NCBI GenBank assembly: GCA_018268955.1
Contig: JAFDVO010000001.1
Span: forward strand, 1-64,000
DNA: 64,000 nucleotides
From: Acidobacteriota bacterium
Lineage (GTDB): Bacteria; Acidobacteriota; Vicinamibacteria; Vicinamibacterales; CAVVIG01
Direction: 5' to 3'
The notes beneath the pieces are model-generated. The model made no database searches, was not told the origin of the DNA, and saw nothing but the letters and a program-made list of their open reading frames with translations. A program made the position numbers and the translations under genes. Position 1 is the stretch's first letter; every line of letters begins with the position of its first letter. Positions 44,802 through 53,577 of this stretch are shown here, one piece after another.

Positions 44802-45968
44802 CTACCGAGGCGCCAGCACCGGCGTCGCGGTCCGATGCCCCGAGTCGCCCGAGGCCAGCAGGACCGCCGTCTCCGCAGGCGCATACCCCCGGCTGAACGC
44901 CTGGATCGTCACGCAGGCCTGGACCACGCCGGTGGCTGCTCCCACATCACCAAACGACGCGACGGGAAACCAGGTCGTTGGCTGCTGGAACGCGGGAAAT
45001 CGGTCGACGAGTCCGCTCAACGCGCAGCCCCATTCGTGGGCGCGGTACGTCTCACCGTTCTGATCAACGACGAGCCACGGCGGTGCGCCAGCCGGCCAGC
45101 CCGCCGCAGGCGCCACGCCGTTCAGGATGCGGACGAGCGCGCGCCCGACGCTGACCTGGCCGCTCAATTGCGTCTGTTCTTCCCGGTCCGTGACCGTACC
45201 GCCGATCAGCGCGGCGATCTCGGCCTGGCGCGTCCTGGCGTGCGTCACGCTCTCAAGCACCAGCCAGCCACACGCTTCACCCGGAGGCAGGCCGACGGGC
45301 ATGGTCGGGGACTTCAGGCGCCCGCGCCGTTCGAGCCATTGCAACGTGGGCCCGTCGATCCACGAGTCGACGCCGCCGACGAGGGCGAAGTCGACCGTCC
45401 CCCCGGCAAGGTCCCGATGCGCCAATGCGAGCGCTTCGGCAACCCCCGTGTGGCCGCTCATCGAGAGGCCGCGCACAACGGGAGCCTGCGGCAGGCCCGC
45501 CAGCCGCGCCGCCTTTTCGATGAGGTGACGCGCCCACGCTGCAGCGTCCGGCGACCCGCCGCGTTCCTCGGTGCGCTGGGTCCAGCGTTCGCGTTCCTTC
45601 GCCCGGACTGCTACATCGGGAATCAAATCGAGCCCTGAGAAGAGCCGGTCGACGTGAGGTACCGACGCATACACCCCGGTTCGCCCCTGCATCCAATCCC
45701 GGTCTGCCCAACGAACAAGACGCCGGAAGGCGACCTCCAGAAGCCGCAGCAGCCGCGCGTCCCCCTCGAACCCATGGGTGATGGCCGGTGCTGCATGCAC
45801 GGTGACGCCCGTGGCGGAGTCGAGGGTGCCAACCTTGTACGTGTCGAGCACGCTCGGTCTGGCGATCCCCGCTCGGTGTGCCGCGCAGGCAGCCTCCACG
45901 TCGATACCCAGCGACGAGACGAGGCTGGTCGCGGTCACGGCGACTGGCGAAGGTGACGCGGCACTCAT
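44802..45968 (-). CDS. Thiolase/ketosynthase-like protein lacking the catalytic Cys
   Basis: A 388-residue protein of the beta-ketoacyl synthase fold: VAVTATSLVSSLGIDVEAACAAHRAG at the start, FALVGGVDSWIDGPTLQWLERRGRL, and FPVASFGDVGAATGVVQA near the end. The nucleophile segment, normally ACSSG-like, reads GLSMSGHTGVAEAL with no Cys, so condensation chemistry is unlikely. Such genes are seen near VgrG and PAAR-like DUF4150 genes. A structural, chaperone or effector-binding role is inferred. It lies 110 bases after vgrG. Confidence 0.8.
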   Translation of the reverse strand: MSAASPSPVAVTATSLVSSLGIDVEAACAAHRAGIARPSVLDTYKVGTLDSATGVTVHAAPAITHGFEGDARLLRLLEVAFRRLVRWADRDWMQGRTGVYASVPHVDRLFSGLDLIPDVAVRAKERERWTQRTEERGGSPDAAAWARHLIEKAARLAGLPQAPVVRGLSMSGHTGVAEALALAHRDLAGGTVDFALVGGVDSWIDGPTLQWLERRGRLKSPTMPVGLPPGEACGWLVLESVTHARTRQAEIAALIGGTVTDREEQTQLSGQVSVGRALVRILNGVAPAAGWPAGAPPWLVVDQNGETYRAHEWGCALSGLVDRFPAFQQPTTWFPVASFGDVGAATGVVQACVTIQAFSRGYAPAETAVLLASGDSGHRTATPVLAPR

Positions 45969-46078
45969 CGCGGCCCCCCCGCTGACACGCCGTGATCAGG
46001 CGGGGCCTGGGCGCAGCGTCGGCCCCGGGGCGGTGCACCGATGGTGCCTGTGCATGACGGGATTGGCATCGGGGCTGT

Positions 46079-48346
46079 CTAGTTCTGGGCGATCTTGCTG
46101 CCCTTCATGATCAGGTCGCCCGACGCCTTCGCGTTGATCTTGCCGCTCCCCTCGATCGTGATGTCCTTGCCCTTGATCGTGATGGTGCCGTCCTTCTTCA
46201 GGACGATGCTGGCATCGCCGCTGGTGAACATGATCGAGTCGTTCGCCGTCACGATGAACTTCTTCTCGATCGTGAGCTTGTCATCCTTCGCGACGTCCGT
46301 CGTTCGACCGCCCTGCACGTTGTGAGCCTCGTCCTTGGCGACCGTCACGGACAGGCCGGCGCCGATGGACAGCGACTGCCCGCCGCCAACGGTGACGGAC
46401 CGATTGCCGCCGACATTCGTGGACTGGTTCCCACCAATGCTGTTGCTCTGCATGGCGCCGACCGTGGTGCTCTGGACACCACCGACCGCGACCTCCTGCG
46501 CGCCGCCAACGGTAATGGTCTCGTTCGCGCCGACACTGTGCGTGCGCTGAATGGACACGCTTTTTGTCTCGCTCTGGCTCACCAGCACGCTGCGATTCTG
46601 GACCACCGTGACCGACTCGTTCTTCAGGACCTTCTCGGTCCTGTTGCCGTCGATGGTGACCGCCTCGTTCTTCTGAACGTGTTCGGCCCGGTTGCCCTTG
46701 ATCAGGATCGTCTCGTCGTTGTCGACCGTCTCCGTCCGATCATGCTTGACGTGCGTCGTCTCGTCGTGGTCGATCGTCTTCTTCCGATCGTGCCCGACCC
46801 AGTGCGTCTCGTCGTTCTCGACCTCGATGTCCTGGTTCTTCTCGGCATGGATGAAGAGCTGCTCGCTCCCCGCCTTGTCCTCGAACCGGATCTCGTTGAA
46901 GTTCGCCGGCCCGCCACCCATCGAGCTGCGCGACTTGACGCCTGACTGCGTCTTGTTCGCCGGCAGGTCGTACGGCGGCATCTGCTCGGCGTTGTAGACG
47001 CGGCCGGTCACGATCGGCTGGTCGGGATCGCCCTCGAGGAAGTCGACGATCACCTCCTGCTCGATGCGCGGCAGCGAGATCGCGCCCCAGTTCTTCCCCG
47101 CCCACGGCGACGACACGCGCAGCCAGCACGAGCTCTTGTCGTTCTTCTGGCCGAGGCGATCCCAGTGGAACTGCACCTTCACGCGGCCGTACTTGTCCGT
47201 GAAGATCTCCTCGCCCGCGGGCCCCACCACCACCGCGGTCTGCGGTCCCTGGACGAACGGCTTCGGCGTCAGCCGTGCCGGACGGAACTGCTGTGCCTTC
47301 GGCATCGCCACGAAGGCACAGGTCCACTTGATGCCTTCGCCCCTCGGCAGCCCCTCGTAGTCCTCGAACGTCAGGTCGTAGTCGGTCCGCAGCAGCAGGT
47401 ACTCCGCGTTCTGATCGTCGCGGGGATGCGACTTGAGCGTGAAGAGCGCGCCGGTCTTCAGCCCCCGCGCGTTCGACGTGCCGCGCGCCAGCTCGAACTG
47501 CGCCCCGAGTTCGTCGATCCGCACGTGCGCGTACTGCTCGCCGTCCGGCTTCTGCACGTACAGGCCGGGATAGTCGAACACCTCGTAATCGCTCGGCGTG
47601 TAGGTCCGCTGCAGCGTCTTGCTGGTCTTCAGGTTGACGCTCGGCCGCTCGAAGTCGTAGTCCGTGTGCACGTACGCACCGGGCTGAATCGCCCGCTCGG
47701 AGTCCCAGGTGCTGACGTGCTCCTGCCCCGAACGCAGCTGCTCGCGCGGATCCCAGAACGGGAGGGACGGACAGTCGGGATCCTCCTCGTGCTTGCTGGT
47801 GGAGTCGGTGAGCACCAGCGTGTGGTGCCCCTCGGTGTGACGGAAGTAGTAGCCGATGCCCTCTTCCTCGAGCAGCCGGCTCACGAAGTTGAAGTCGCTC
47901 TCGCGGTACTGCACGCAGTACGTGCGGGTTCGGTACGACCCGGTCAGTTCCCAGGCGACCTCCGCCGTCGTGTGGTCATCGAAGACCTTCTTGACGATGT
48001 CCTTGACCGTGAGGTCCTGGAAGATGCGGCAGTCGCGCGTCCGGGTCAGGAACCACAGCCACGGCGAGACCGTCGCAGTGTACTGGTAGTACCGCCCGTA
48101 GCGCCCCCGCAGCGAGAACCGCCGCACGAACCCGTTGAAGTAGCGCGCCGACCCTCCCCCCTGCAGCAGGAGCGTCACGGTCAGATTCTTCCCGAGCACC
48201 TGGTCGGCGTCGACGTTCGGCTCCTCGCCGAGGAGCACCAGCTCGTACTCGAACAGCCGGCTCATCTCCTCACGCGTCGTCATCTTCTGGAAGAGGAGAT
48301 CGTCGGCACCCAGACCCTGGATGGCGACTTTCATCTGAGGGGCCAT
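46079..48346 (-). CDS. vgrG: VgrG spike protein (TssI)
   Basis: A 755-residue trimeric spike at the tip of the T6SS tube. The gp27-like base is at residues 1-380 (EYELVLLGEEPNVD, YRESDFNFVSRLLEEEGIGYYF), the gp5 OB domain at about 390-480 (KYGRVKVQFHWDR, SCWLRVSSPWAGKNWG, GDPDQPIVTGRVYN), then a long beta-helix. Residues about 510-590 follow a 16-residue period and about 600-655 an 8-residue period (TVGGAQEV, AVGGVQST, TVGAMQSN, SIGGNQST). It ends with DGTITIKGKDITIEG, without an effector domain. AGGAG lies 4 bases before the ATG. Confidence 0.95.
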   Translation of the reverse strand: MAPQMKVAIQGLGADDLLFQKMTTREEMSRLFEYELVLLGEEPNVDADQVLGKNLTVTLLLQGGGSARYFNGFVRRFSLRGRYGRYYQYTATVSPWLWFLTRTRDCRIFQDLTVKDIVKKVFDDHTTAEVAWELTGSYRTRTYCVQYRESDFNFVSRLLEEEGIGYYFRHTEGHHTLVLTDSTSKHEEDPDCPSLPFWDPREQLRSGQEHVSTWDSERAIQPGAYVHTDYDFERPSVNLKTSKTLQRTYTPSDYEVFDYPGLYVQKPDGEQYAHVRIDELGAQFELARGTSNARGLKTGALFTLKSHPRDDQNAEYLLLRTDYDLTFEDYEGLPRGEGIKWTCAFVAMPKAQQFRPARLTPKPFVQGPQTAVVVGPAGEEIFTDKYGRVKVQFHWDRLGQKNDKSSCWLRVSSPWAGKNWGAISLPRIEQEVIVDFLEGDPDQPIVTGRVYNAEQMPPYDLPANKTQSGVKSRSSMGGGPANFNEIRFEDKAGSEQLFIHAEKNQDIEVENDETHWVGHDRKKTIDHDETTHVKHDRTETVDNDETILIKGNRAEHVQKNEAVTIDGNRTEKVLKNESVTVVQNRSVLVSQSETKSVSIQRTHSVGANETITVGGAQEVAVGGVQSTTVGAMQSNSIGGNQSTNVGGNRSVTVGGGQSLSIGAGLSVTVAKDEAHNVQGGRTTDVAKDDKLTIEKKFIVTANDSIMFTSGDASIVLKKDGTITIKGKDITIEGSGKINAKASGDLIMKGSKIAQN

Positions 48347-48388
48347 GTCACTCCTCGCTGTACGGGTGCAGGGTTTGCCATGCGGCGC

Positions 48389-49762
48389 CTATCGCGGCTT
48401 CACTCCGCGCACGACCAGCCCGCCGACCGGCGCTCCGGACTCGAGGCGCAGATCGGCTGGCAGCATCAGGGGTTCGAGACCGGCTGCACGCAGCACACGT
48501 TCGATGTAGTGCCGCGCGTGAGTATAGCGACCGTGCGTTTCGAGGTGGTAGTCCGGGGGCGGATCGCCGTCCGCGCGTTCGACGGTGAAAATCAGCGTGC
48601 CCCCCGGCCGCAACGCGGCAGCCGCCGCCGAAATCGCCTCGTCGAGCACACCGAAGTAGCAGAGCGTGTCGGCGGACACGATCAGGTCGTACTCGGCGGG
48701 ATGTTCGCGCAGGTAGGCGGTCAACTCCGCCTGCTGCAGGTCCGTGTACACCTGCTTCTGCTGAGCGTGCTCCAGCATCCCTGCGGACAGGTCCACGCCG
48801 ACCAGCGTGCGGGCGTATGGCGCCAGCAGCGGGCCACAGAGGCCCGTGCCGCATCCCGCGTCGAGCACGTCGAGATCCGCCTCTCGCCGCAACCCGGCGT
48901 CTTCCACCATGGCGGCCACGAGCTGCGGCGCACGATAGCTCAACTGTTCGAGCTTCGACTCGAACGTGGCGGCAAAGCTGTCGAACGTCCGTGTGACGAA
49001 CTGGTCAGACGCGCGGGCAGGAGCGCCGTCCCCACGGCACGCCGCCAGCATGTGGCGCGCGATCGGATCATCAGGTGACTCAGCGAGCCACTCCTCGAAG
49101 ATGGCGATCGCCTTGTCGATCTCACCCACCGTGCAGTGCGCGAGCGCCAGGAGCCGCCGCGACGCCGTGTCCTTCGGGCGCAGCGTGATGGCCCGGCAGA
49201 AACACTCGACCGCCTCCGAGTTCCGCTTGCGGGCGTTCAGCAGGACTCCGAGGTTCGTCCAGGTGTCGGCATGCTGCGGGTCGATGTCGAGTGCGGTGCG
49301 GTACGCCGCTTCCGCCTCGTCGAAACGTCCAAGCGCTCGCAGCAGGACACCAAGATTGGTGTGCGCGTTGACGTGCCGCGGGTCCAGAGCAATCGCCCGC
49401 TGGAACGCCTCAGCAGCGCGCTCCAGTTGCCCCTGCTGCTGGAGCAGCACCCCGAAGTTGCTGTGCCAATCGGGGACGTCCGGCGCCAGTTCGAGGCTCC
49501 GTTCGATGCGGCGAATCGCTTCTTCCGGCTGCCCCACCTCGCTTGCCAGCAACCCGGAGAAGTGCAGCGCCGGCGCCCACTGCGGACGTGCCTTCAGAAT
49601 CACGTTGAAGAGCTCTGCGGCCGTCTCGTAGCGTTCCGCTCGCAGCTGCGCCAGTGCGAGGCCGAGTCCCTCATCGAGGGTCATCTTCCGCGTCTGCGCC
49701 TTCGGCTCGAGCGTGGTCGCGGCGAGCTGCTCGGTACGCTTGGGAGTAGAAGGATCTTCCAT
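48389..49762 (-). CDS. TPR repeat protein with SAM-dependent methyltransferase domain
   Basis: A 457-residue soluble protein. Residues 30-250 hold about six TPR units (AYRTALDIDPQHADTWTNLGVLL, AFQRAIALDPRHVNAHTNLGVLL). Residues about 265-455 are a class I methyltransferase with LDVLDAGCGTGLCGPLL (SAM site), VGVDLSAGMLEHA and YDLIVSADTLCYFG. TPRs probably select a protein substrate. It sits 12 bases after clpV within the T6SS operon, so it may methylate a secretion component or effector, but this is inference. Confidence 0.85.
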   Translation of the reverse strand: MEDPSTPKRTEQLAATTLEPKAQTRKMTLDEGLGLALAQLRAERYETAAELFNVILKARPQWAPALHFSGLLASEVGQPEEAIRRIERSLELAPDVPDWHSNFGVLLQQQGQLERAAEAFQRAIALDPRHVNAHTNLGVLLRALGRFDEAEAAYRTALDIDPQHADTWTNLGVLLNARKRNSEAVECFCRAITLRPKDTASRRLLALAHCTVGEIDKAIAIFEEWLAESPDDPIARHMLAACRGDGAPARASDQFVTRTFDSFAATFESKLEQLSYRAPQLVAAMVEDAGLRREADLDVLDAGCGTGLCGPLLAPYARTLVGVDLSAGMLEHAQQKQVYTDLQQAELTAYLREHPAEYDLIVSADTLCYFGVLDEAISAAAAALRPGGTLIFTVERADGDPPPDYHLETHGRYTHARHYIERVLRAAGLEPLMLPADLRLESGAPVGGLVVRGVKPR

Positions 49763-49774
49763 CTGAGCCAGCTT

Positions 49775-52510
49775 TCAGGAGAACTGATACGAGAACTGCC
49801 CGTTCTCCACGCCAAGGTGGATCCGGTCGAGCGAACCGCCGTTCATGGTCCGGATCAAGTACTCCTCGCTGATGGCCGGCAGGACGGTATTGGTCAGGAT
49901 CGCATCGATCATGCGACCCCCGCTTTCCACCTCGGTGCACCGGCTGACGATCAGCTTCACCGCATCCTCGTCGTACGTGAACGGGATGCGGTGGTGCTCC
50001 GCCACGCGCTTCTTGATGCGTCCGAGCTGCAGGCGGACGATGTTGCCGAGCATCTCGTCGCTGAGCGGGTAGTACGGAATGACCACGAGCCGCCCGAGCA
50101 GGGCCGGCGGGAACACCTTCAGCAGCGGATCGCGAAGCGCCTTGGCAATCGCGTCGGGCTCCGGCACGAGCTCCGGATCCTTGCACATGCCGGCGATCAG
50201 GTCGGTGCCGACGTTCGACGTGAGCAGGATGATCGTGTTCTTGAAGTCGATGTAGCGCCCTTCGGCATCCTCCATCCATCCCTTGTCGAACACCTGGAAG
50301 AACAGTTCGTGCACGTCCGGATGCGCCTTCTCGACCTCGTCGAGCAGCACGATGCTGTACGGCCGCCGCCGCACGGCCTCGGTGAGGATGCCCCCCTCAC
50401 CGTAGCCGACATATCCGGGCGGGGACCCCTTGAGCGTGGAGACGGTGTGCTTCTCCTGGAACTCGCTCATGTTGATCGTGATGACATTCTGCTCGCCACC
50501 GTAGAGCACTTCGGCGAGCGCGAGCGCCGTCTCCGTCTTGCCAACGCCCGACGGCCCGCACAGCATGAAGACGCCGATCGGCTTGTTCGGGTTGTCGAGC
50601 TTCGCACGGGACGTGTGGATGCGGCGCGCGATCATGTCGAGGGCATGCCGCTGGCCGATGACACGCTTGTTCAGCGTGTCGGCCAGGTTCAGCACGGTCT
50701 CGATCTCGTTCTTGACCATGCGGCCGACCGGCACGCCGGTCCAGTCCTCGACGACCGCTGCCACGGCCTGCTCGTCGACGCTCGGCAGGATCAACGGTGA
50801 GTCCCCCTGCACGGTCGCGAGCTGCTGCTGCAGCGCCGCGAGCTCCGCGAGCAGCGCGGCACGATCGATCGGCGTCGCGTTCGCGGCGTCGCTCGTGGTC
50901 GCAGCCGGCGCCGGCGCGGAAGCGACACCCGCGGCAGCCGGTTCGGCATGGCTGACCGGCGCCACCGAGTCGCGCAACGCGGCGCGAATCTCCAGGATCC
51001 GATCGGCCAGCGTCTTCTCGCTCTCCCACCGCGCTTCGAGCTCGGTACGCCGCTGCTGTGCGGCGGCGAGCTTCTGCTCGGCGTGCGCGCGGCGTTCCGC
51101 CGCGTTCACCCCCACCGCTTCCTCGCGGGCGATGATCCCGAGCTCGGTATCGAGCATCTCAATCGTTCGACGGCAGTCCTCGAGCGCGGGCGGCACCGAA
51201 TGCTGGCTGATGGCGACGCGCGCGCAGACCGTGTCGAGCAGGCTGACCGCCTTGTCAGGCAGCTGCCTCGCCGGGATGTAGCGGTGCGACAGGCGGACCG
51301 CCGCTTCGAGCGCCTCGTCCAGCAGCATCACGCGGTGGTGCTTCTCGAGCACGGATGCGACACCACGCACCATCTGCACCGCCTTGTCCTCGTTCGGCTC
51401 GGCGACCTGCACGACCTGGAAACGCCGCGTCAGCGCGGGATCCTTCTCGATGTACTTCTTGTATTCCGCCCACGTCGTCGCCGCGATGGTGCGCAGCGTG
51501 CCACGCGCGAGCGCGGGCTTCAACAGGTTGGCCGCATCGCCGGTGCCGGCGGCTCCCCCGGCGCCGATCAGCGTGTGCGCCTCGTCGACGAAGAGGATGA
51601 TCGGCTTGGGCGAGGACTGCACCTCCTCGATCACCTGCCGCAACCGGTTCTCGAACTCCCCCTTCATGCTCGCGCCGGCCTGGAGCAGGCCGATGTCGAG
51701 CACGTACAGATCCACGCCCTTGAGCGGGGGCGGCACGTCGCCTGCCGCGATGCGGGCCGCGAAGCCCTCGACCACCGCGGTCTTGCCGACGCCCGCTTCA
51801 CCGGTGAGAATCGGGTTGTTCTGGCGGCGCCGCATCAGGATGTCGACGATCTGCCGGATCTCCTCGTCCCGGCCGGTCACCGGATCGAGCTTGCCGCTCT
51901 TCGCACGTTCCGTCAGGTTCGTCGCGTAGCGCTTGAGCGCCTCCTGCTTGCCCATCTGCGCAGGAGCCATGGCGCCACTGGCCTCGCCCGGCGCGGCCGC
52001 CGTGCTGGAACCGTCCGTCGCACTGAGCGCGTCCTCCGGGGATCCGCTGACGATCTTCGTGAACTCGTCGGTCAGCGTGTCCACCTTGATCGCGTCGAAA
52101 TGCTTGGAGATCGCCATCAGCGCGTTGCGGAGCGACGGCGTCTTCAGCATCCCGACGACGAGATACCCTGTGCGCACCTGCGAGTCGCCGAACATCAGCG
52201 TGGCGTACACCCACCCGCGCTCCACGGCGCTCTCGACGTGCGTCGACAGGTCCGAGATGGACGTGGCGCCGCGCGGCAGCCGATCCATCGCCTCGGTGAT
52301 GTCCTTGGCCAGACGCGAGGGGTCGACCTCGAAACGGCGGACGATCCGGTGCATGTCGGAGTCTGGCGATTGCAGGATCTGCGCGACCCAGTGCACCAGC
52401 TCCACATACGGATTGCCCCGCAGCTTGCAGAGCACCGTCGCGCCTTCAATTGCCTTGTAGGCGACGCCATTGAGCTTCCCGAACAACGCAGAACGGCTGA
52501 TCTCAGTCAT
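49775..52510 (-). CDS. clpV: ClpV AAA+ ATPase (TssH)
   Basis: A 911-residue double-AAA+ unfoldase that recycles contracted sheath. An N-domain (residues 1-160) is followed by Walker A GEAGVGKTAVVEG (about 238) with Walker B ILFVDEAHTLIG, a coiled middle domain (about 450-560), an Ala/Pro-rich insert (APAATTSDAANATP region) and the second Walker A GPSGVGKTETAL (about 650) with VLLDEVEKAHPDV. Length is slightly above the family norm because of the insert. Its ATG overlaps the tssG stop (ATGA). Confidence 0.95.
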   Translation of the reverse strand: MTEISRSALFGKLNGVAYKAIEGATVLCKLRGNPYVELVHWVAQILQSPDSDMHRIVRRFEVDPSRLAKDITEAMDRLPRGATSISDLSTHVESAVERGWVYATLMFGDSQVRTGYLVVGMLKTPSLRNALMAISKHFDAIKVDTLTDEFTKIVSGSPEDALSATDGSSTAAAPGEASGAMAPAQMGKQEALKRYATNLTERAKSGKLDPVTGRDEEIRQIVDILMRRRQNNPILTGEAGVGKTAVVEGFAARIAAGDVPPPLKGVDLYVLDIGLLQAGASMKGEFENRLRQVIEEVQSSPKPIILFVDEAHTLIGAGGAAGTGDAANLLKPALARGTLRTIAATTWAEYKKYIEKDPALTRRFQVVQVAEPNEDKAVQMVRGVASVLEKHHRVMLLDEALEAAVRLSHRYIPARQLPDKAVSLLDTVCARVAISQHSVPPALEDCRRTIEMLDTELGIIAREEAVGVNAAERRAHAEQKLAAAQQRRTELEARWESEKTLADRILEIRAALRDSVAPVSHAEPAAAGVASAPAPAATTSDAANATPIDRAALLAELAALQQQLATVQGDSPLILPSVDEQAVAAVVEDWTGVPVGRMVKNEIETVLNLADTLNKRVIGQRHALDMIARRIHTSRAKLDNPNKPIGVFMLCGPSGVGKTETALALAEVLYGGEQNVITINMSEFQEKHTVSTLKGSPPGYVGYGEGGILTEAVRRRPYSIVLLDEVEKAHPDVHELFFQVFDKGWMEDAEGRYIDFKNTIILLTSNVGTDLIAGMCKDPELVPEPDAIAKALRDPLLKVFPPALLGRLVVIPYYPLSDEMLGNIVRLQLGRIKKRVAEHHRIPFTYDEDAVKLIVSRCTEVESGGRMIDAILTNTVLPAISEEYLIRTMNGGSLDRIHLGVENGQFSYQFS

Positions 52511-53577
52511 GCCACTCGTTCTCTGGTCACGAACGTTTCACCATCCAGGCACAGGTCGGCCGCATCGTCCGGCTGCCGTCTCGTGCCCAACCAAGTCGTC
52601 CATCCGAGCCGAGCCCCGCTTCCGAGCGCGGTCGGCGGCACCTCGTCACGCCGCAGGTGCAGGCGCACATCCCAGTCGAATTCGCCACACAGGTAGAAGC
52701 GCACCCAGTCCACGAGCTGCCGCAGCCGGCGTCCCTCGTCCACGCGCCGGTGTGGCCCCGCCGCTGCCGGCAGGAACGCCTCGTAGTCGTCGAGCCCGAG
52801 CGGTCCGAGGTGGATCCGGAACCTCGACTGGCAGTCCCACACCCGAGCCCCGAGCACGGCGCCCCGTCCGAGGACCGCGCCCTCCTGCCCGAGGTAGGTC
52901 CGCTCGCGACCGCCGAGCGCCATCCAGTGGCCGACGAACTGCTCGATCCGCACCGGCACCCGGAAGAAGTCGCCGAGCAGCGCGGCCAGCCCGTCGGCGT
53001 TGCGCACCTGTCGACCGAGCGTGCCCGCATGATACAGGCGTGCAAGTGCTGGCACGCTGTCCTCGCCGTGCAGCGCCCCTGGTGCGGTGCCGATGAGCGC
53101 GCCGACATAGACGCGGAACCGATCGTCCGACGGCCGGTCCCGATTGACGTGCGGCTGCGCCTGCGCCCACGCGCGGTAGAACAACGCGATGAAGCGGTGC
53201 TGCAGCAGGTCGACGAATCGGCTGAACGTCGGGTCCCCCTCGTGCCGCAGCCGATCGCGCGCATACTCCGTGAGGTGGATCGGCAGCGGGCCGTTCGGAC
53301 CGAACAGGCCGAACAGACGCACCTGCAACCGCGCCGGTCGGTCGCCGGTGCCCCGATCGAACGAGCCGATTGCCGTCGGCGGAAACGACAGCTCCGGATC
53401 CTGTCCCAGCCGCACCGGTTCGTCCGCCGGACGCAGCGCGCTCCCCCACCGGGGCCTGGCGCTGTACAGGCACTCGAGCCGCCGCATCGCCTGGTAGAAA
53501 TCGTAGCGATACGGCTCCCGCGCCAGCGCGTCCAGGAACGTCAGAGCGTCGGCCTCGTGCCCCAGTCCGGTGTCCAT
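52507..53577 (-). CDS. tssG: T6SS baseplate protein TssG
   Basis: A 356-residue baseplate wedge component. ATG at 53577; family features are YDFYQAMRRLECLY, RLGQDPELSFPPTAIGSF, LFGLFGPNGPLPIHLTEYARDR and ALFYRAWAQAQPHV. It overlaps tssF by 37 bases and clpV by 4, as expected of coupled baseplate genes. The longer frame upstream is a shadow of tssF. Confidence 0.93.
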   Translation of the reverse strand: MDTGLGHEADALTFLDALAREPYRYDFYQAMRRLECLYSARPRWGSALRPADEPVRLGQDPELSFPPTAIGSFDRGTGDRPARLQVRLFGLFGPNGPLPIHLTEYARDRLRHEGDPTFSRFVDLLQHRFIALFYRAWAQAQPHVNRDRPSDDRFRVYVGALIGTAPGALHGEDSVPALARLYHAGTLGRQVRNADGLAALLGDFFRVPVRIEQFVGHWMALGGRERTYLGQEGAVLGRGAVLGARVWDCQSRFRIHLGPLGLDDYEAFLPAAAGPHRRVDEGRRLRQLVDWVRFYLCGEFDWDVRLHLRRDEVPPTALGSGARLGWTTWLGTRRQPDDAADLCLDGETFVTRERVA

